The notes under the pieces are model-generated. The model ran no database searches and was not told where the DNA came from. It saw only the letters and a program-made list of their open reading frames with translations. Source: Sphaerochaeta sp. (GTDB taxonomy: Bacteria > Spirochaetota > Spirochaetia > Sphaerochaetales > Sphaerochaetaceae). Taken from it: a stretch of DNA of 64,000 bases. The position numbers were made by a program, and so were the translations under genes. Location: positions 1-64,000 of the forward strand of contig JAGYOG010000002.1 of NCBI GenBank assembly GCA_018399495.1, read 5' to 3'. The stretch's first letter is position 1; the number at the start of each line of letters is the position of its first letter. This document shows, piece by piece, positions 60,732-64,000 of the stretch.

Positions 60732-63700
60732 TCAGTATTCCATACCACTGAGGAGTGTGGCAAGCATCTGCCTGTCCATACTTTTCTGCTTAGCGTAGAG
60801 AGAAAGCTGTTCTTCACTGATATGCTTGAGGGCAAAATAACGAAGGCTCTCCCCTCCGATCAGCATTCCGCACACAGAAGAGGGAGGGTCCATAGCAAAA
60901 CTTTCAGTAAGCTTCACACCGATTCTATCGGTTGCATCAAGCAATCTGAAGAGGGTTCCCTTCTCGTTATGGTCATTCCAGGAAGGATACCCTGGGGCGG
61001 GCCGAAGATAGGATGGAAGTATATTTCCCCACATGGCAACAATCAACTGCTGCGCTTTCTCTGCAAGTGCTTCAGCAAGGCGATCGGCAAGGAGCTTTAT
61101 CGAAAGGTGCCGCATGGTTTCCCCTTGCTCTTCCAACTCCTTGAGATAAGGGGTCAAGAAAAGTGAACTGGTTGTTACAAACAACCCGACAGTGTCCTCC
61201 TTCGCAATCATATCAGCAATACAGAGCCCACTCTTCTCATCTCGAAGGAAGTAGAAGGACTCTTGCCCTACCTGTACCGACAACCGATTACTCTTGGCAG
61301 GGAATACCCCATAGACAATCTTACATCCACTTTCAAAGAGAAGTCGGATTTTTTCCTCTTCAAGAAGCGCTTTCCCTTGTTTGATGAGTTTCACTCCCTC
61401 TTCACTGGAAGGAGGAACCTTCCATGCAGCACAGTACATGTTCCAGTTGATGAGATCAATCAAATCAGTGAGGGGAATGTCGGTCAGCGTATTCACCCCA
61501 TAGGTTTTGGCCTTGGTTCCCACTCTTTTTTGCTCACTATTTTCCAGCGAGAAAGCATACCTTCCAGAGCGGAGAATTCTCTTATCCTCTTTTGCCTCCT
61601 GATGATCTTCCCTGAGTTGACGATAGCGCTCTGTAACCTTATGGAGGAACGTGAGACGATTGGGCCCCACCACCTCATTGGCTGCCAAGGCCATGGCAGA
61701 GGCATCCTTCGTCTGGATGACAGGATTCGAGTAGCGTACAGAAAGTTTTACAGCGGTGTGCAGTTCACTCGTAGTTGCCCCTCCCACAAAGATGGGAATG
61801 GAGGAACCTCTTTCCTCGAAGAGGGCGATGACACCCTCCATCTCTTTCAGGGAAGGTGTGATCAAACCACTAAGCCCGACTATGTCTGCCTGGTACTTGA
61901 TAGCTGCATCATAGATGGCCTGGGAGTGGACCATCACCCCAAGATCAATGACTTCAAATCCATTGCACTTAAGGATGAGAGCAACAATATTCTTGCCAAT
62001 ATCGTGTACATCTCCCTTCACGGTAGCAAGCACAGCAAGCTTCTTTTGATTCCCTGTTTCGTGCAAGTTCTTCTCTAGATATGCAGTAATTCGCGGTTGG
62101 AGGATATCAACAGCGATTTTCATCGTTCTCGCACTTCGAACCACCTGGGGCAAGAACAACTTTCCTTTCCCAAACAACCGACCAACTTCCTTCATACCAT
62201 CCATCAAGGGACCTTCCACCAAGGAGAGAGGATTTTCTTCAGCCGCCGCTTCCAGATCTTGGGCGAGGTAGGTATGGTCCCCGGATATCACGGCATCATA
62301 AAGTCGCTCAGTAGCACTTCTCTCAGTCCGAGGGGCAACCTTCTTCTTTGGTGTATCCTCGCTTTGCATCGTCAGAGCCAGATTGATGAGCTCAGCCCTG
62401 ATATCTGCCAAATCTCCGCCTTCTGCCATCAAGGCATGCTCAATAGTGGTACGAACGTCCTTGTTCAATGTTTGAACATCAATAAGGCTTGCAGGATTGA
62501 TGATTGCCATATCCAAGTCCGCCAACTCCAACAGAAGTGCATGCATGGCAGAGCGAAGGGCATCATTGCCACGGAAGGAGAAGGAGAGATTGCTCACCCC
62601 TCCACTGGTATGGCAACGAGGATAGAGACGCTTGATCTTACGGGTGGCAAGAATAAAATCACGTGCATAGGTATCATGCTCCTCGATACCGGTAGCAATA
62701 GATAGGACATTGGCATCAAAGATAATATCCTCATCCCTGATTCCTGCCTGCCCAAGCAGAGCATAGCTTCTTTTTGCTATGGCAATCTTCCGCTCATAGG
62801 TAGCGGCTTGTCCCTCTTCATCAAACAACATTACCACCATGGCATGGCCATAGCGGGCAATTTGCTTGGCGTGGGAAATGAAGAGTTCCTCCCCCTCTTT
62901 CAAACTGATTGAGTTAACGATTCCTCGTCCCTGAACCTCTCCCATCGCGGAAGAGATAACTTCCCAATCTGAAGAGTCGATCATGATTGCAGCCTTTGCC
63001 ACTGAAGGATCACTTGCGATATGACGCAGGAAGTTCGTCATACTTCGCTTTGCATCAAGCATGGACGCATCCATGCAGAGATCCAAGACAGAAGAACCGT
63101 GAGCTACTTGTTCACGGGCAATTTGTAAAGCCTCTTCCCACTTTTCTTCCTTGATCAGGCGGGCAAACTTCCTCGATCCTGCCACATTGGTTCGCTCTCC
63201 AATCAAGAGCAGTTTCCCCTCTTCCTTTCTCACAAGGTCCATCCCGCTCAGGGAAAGAGAGGAGGCGAACGTGGGAAGTTCTCTTACCAAAGCCTGCCCA
63301 GATACTTCCTTCAATGCCTTGATATGGAAGGGGGTGGTACCACAGCATCCACCGAGAATATTCAGATAGCCTTTTTGCAGGGCAGGAGCAAGATCCTTTG
63401 CCATCTGCTGTGCCTGTAGCTGATAATTTCCTTCCTTATCCGGGAAGCCGGCATTGGGATGTGCACTGACATAGAAGGGACAGACCTCAGAGAGCTTCTC
63501 GATAAGGGGAAGCATCTCATTCGGCCCGGTGGAGCAGTTGAGCCCAAGACTGAATAAGGGAAAGGGTACAAGGCTTGCGACAAAAGCCTCCAGGGTCTGA
63601 CCACTAAGTGTCCTTCCACTCTGGTCACTGAAGGTTACGCTTACCATTAAGGGAATATTCCTCTGCTGCTCTTCCATTTCTTGCAGACAGGCTATAATGG

Positions 63701-64000
63701 CACTTTTGGCTACCAAGGTATCAAAGACCGTCTCAATGAGGAGAAGGTTAACACCTCCCTGCAACAGTGCACGCGCCTGTTCACGATACATATCCAGAAA
63801 GGATGAAAAGTCTTTCTGTCTGTATGCGGGATCTTCTACCTTCTCAGAGAAGGATAGGGACCGGTTGGTAGGACCAAGAACCCCGGCAACGAAGGCATAC
63901 CCGTCATGAGTTGCTTCAAAGTCTGCCGCTGCTTCACGAGCAATTTCACACGCTGCCAGGTTGATAGGTTCCACTTCTCCCGAAAGGCCATACTCTGCAA
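60732..64000 (-). CDS. metH: Cobalamin-dependent methionine synthase, N-terminus beyond right edge
   Basis: 1089 residues are visible and the frame is open to the edge. In order: homocysteine domain with zinc-site cysteines (LGLNCSTGP; ILGGCCGTTPFHI), pterin domain with LLLIGERTNVAGS, cap, B12 domain with DVHDIGKNI (cobalt-ligand histidine) and the activation domain with RPAPGYPSWNDHNEK, where most relatives have RPAPGYPACPDHTEK. It transfers methyl from methyltetrahydrofolate to homocysteine. Precedes metF in the same operon. Confidence 0.95.
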   Translation of the reverse strand, partial: AEYGLSGEVEPINLAACEIAREAAADFEATHDGYAFVAGVLGPTNRSLSFSEKVEDPAYRQKDFSSFLDMYREQARALLQGGVNLLLIETVFDTLVAKSAIIACLQEMEEQQRNIPLMVSVTFSDQSGRTLSGQTLEAFVASLVPFPLFSLGLNCSTGPNEMLPLIEKLSEVCPFYVSAHPNAGFPDKEGNYQLQAQQMAKDLAPALQKGYLNILGGCCGTTPFHIKALKEVSGQALVRELPTFASSLSLSGMDLVRKEEGKLLLIGERTNVAGSRKFARLIKEEKWEEALQIAREQVAHGSSVLDLCMDASMLDAKRSMTNFLRHIASDPSVAKAAIMIDSSDWEVISSAMGEVQGRGIVNSISLKEGEELFISHAKQIARYGHAMVVMLFDEEGQAATYERKIAIAKRSYALLGQAGIRDEDIIFDANVLSIATGIEEHDTYARDFILATRKIKRLYPRCHTSGGVSNLSFSFRGNDALRSAMHALLLELADLDMAIINPASLIDVQTLNKDVRTTIEHALMAEGGDLADIRAELINLALTMQSEDTPKKKVAPRTERSATERLYDAVISGDHTYLAQDLEAAAEENPLSLVEGPLMDGMKEVGRLFGKGKLFLPQVVRSARTMKIAVDILQPRITAYLEKNLHETGNQKKLAVLATVKGDVHDIGKNIVALILKCNGFEVIDLGVMVHSQAIYDAAIKYQADIVGLSGLITPSLKEMEGVIALFEERGSSIPIFVGGATTSELHTAVKLSVRYSNPVIQTKDASAMALAANEVVGPNRLTFLHKVTERYRQLREDHQEAKEDKRILRSGRYAFSLENSEQKRVGTKAKTYGVNTLTDIPLTDLIDLINWNMYCAAWKVPPSSEEGVKLIKQGKALLEEEKIRLLFESGCKIVYGVFPAKSNRLSVQVGQESFYFLRDEKSGLCIADMIAKEDTVGLFVTTSSLFLTPYLKELEEQGETMRHLSIKLLADRLAEALAEKAQQLIVAMWGNILPSYLRPAPGYPSWNDHNEKGTLFRLLDATDRIGVKLTESFAMDPPSSVCGMLIGGESLRYFALKHISEEQLSLYAKQKSMDRQMLATLLSGMEY

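Noticed and set aside
1-64000. CRISPR arrays, tRNA, rRNA, prophage or insertion sequences
   Set aside because: I looked for regular repeats, cloverleaf ends, conserved rRNA words and transposase or integrase motifs and saw none that held up.

Overview
The window reads as a bacterial chromosome segment from a free-living or gut-type spirochaete, most like Sphaerochaeta or a near relative. This is inferred from protein resemblance: exported binding proteins whose signal peptides end in FAQGQ, a DUF4954 gene, class II ribonucleotide reductase, NifJ-type pyruvate:ferredoxin oxidoreductase, and an anaerobic redox gene set. I see no rRNA, tRNA, CRISPR array, prophage or insertion sequence.

Layout. 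1-5 kb: the start of a MATE exporter (cut by the left edge), a short promoter-to-terminator transcription unit upstream of it, a padR regulator, and two convergent neighbours (a DUF1700/HAAS-type membrane protein and a DUF4954 protein) that are both broken by many small indels. 5-15.6 kb: two hydrolases, then a redox block: MarR regulator, four-domain CoA-disulfide reductase/rhodanese/TusA/DsrE protein, SlyX, WYL regulator, rubredoxin, flavin split-barrel protein and two nitroreductases around an MFS transporter. 15.6-20.2 kb: a YesN-like response regulator and an MglA-like sugar ATPase, each missing its C-terminal part and meeting tail to tail at what looks like a deletion or inversion scar; then mglB and a cytoplasmic-looking pectinesterase. 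20.3-32.8 kb: pyruvate:ferredoxin oxidoreductase, MFS transporter, B12-dependent ribonucleotide reductase with tandem NrdR-like boxes, glutamate dehydrogenase, and a 1000-residue protein with REC-like domains and a PEP-synthase-type ATP-grasp domain.

32.8-40.3 kb is one minus-strand catabolic operon: Asp/Glu racemase-like protein, split transketolase, TRAP transporter (DctP, DctQ, DctM), transaldolase-like enzyme, cupin and a GntR/FCD regulator. It probably imports and cleaves a sugar or sugar acid that I cannot name. 40.4-41.7 kb is an AT-rich, tightly coupled three-gene cassette of proteins without known function, unlike its surroundings. This is the best candidate for an undescribed system.

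41.9-64 kb is mostly housekeeping: aldo/keto reductase, RluA-type pseudouridine synthase, topoisomerase IV (parE-parC), YhhN, CorA, a double GNAT protein, a CBS/CorC-type membrane protein, leuS, L-serine dehydratase, a lipoprotein, DUF4416, a DAHP synthase-prephenate dehydratase fusion, endonuclease III, metF and a partial metH (cut by the right edge).

A pattern across the window: at seven genes a promoter-like -10 hexamer lies only 6-8 bases before the start codon, with no ribosome binding site. This suggests leaderless mRNAs beside conventional Shine-Dalgarno genes.
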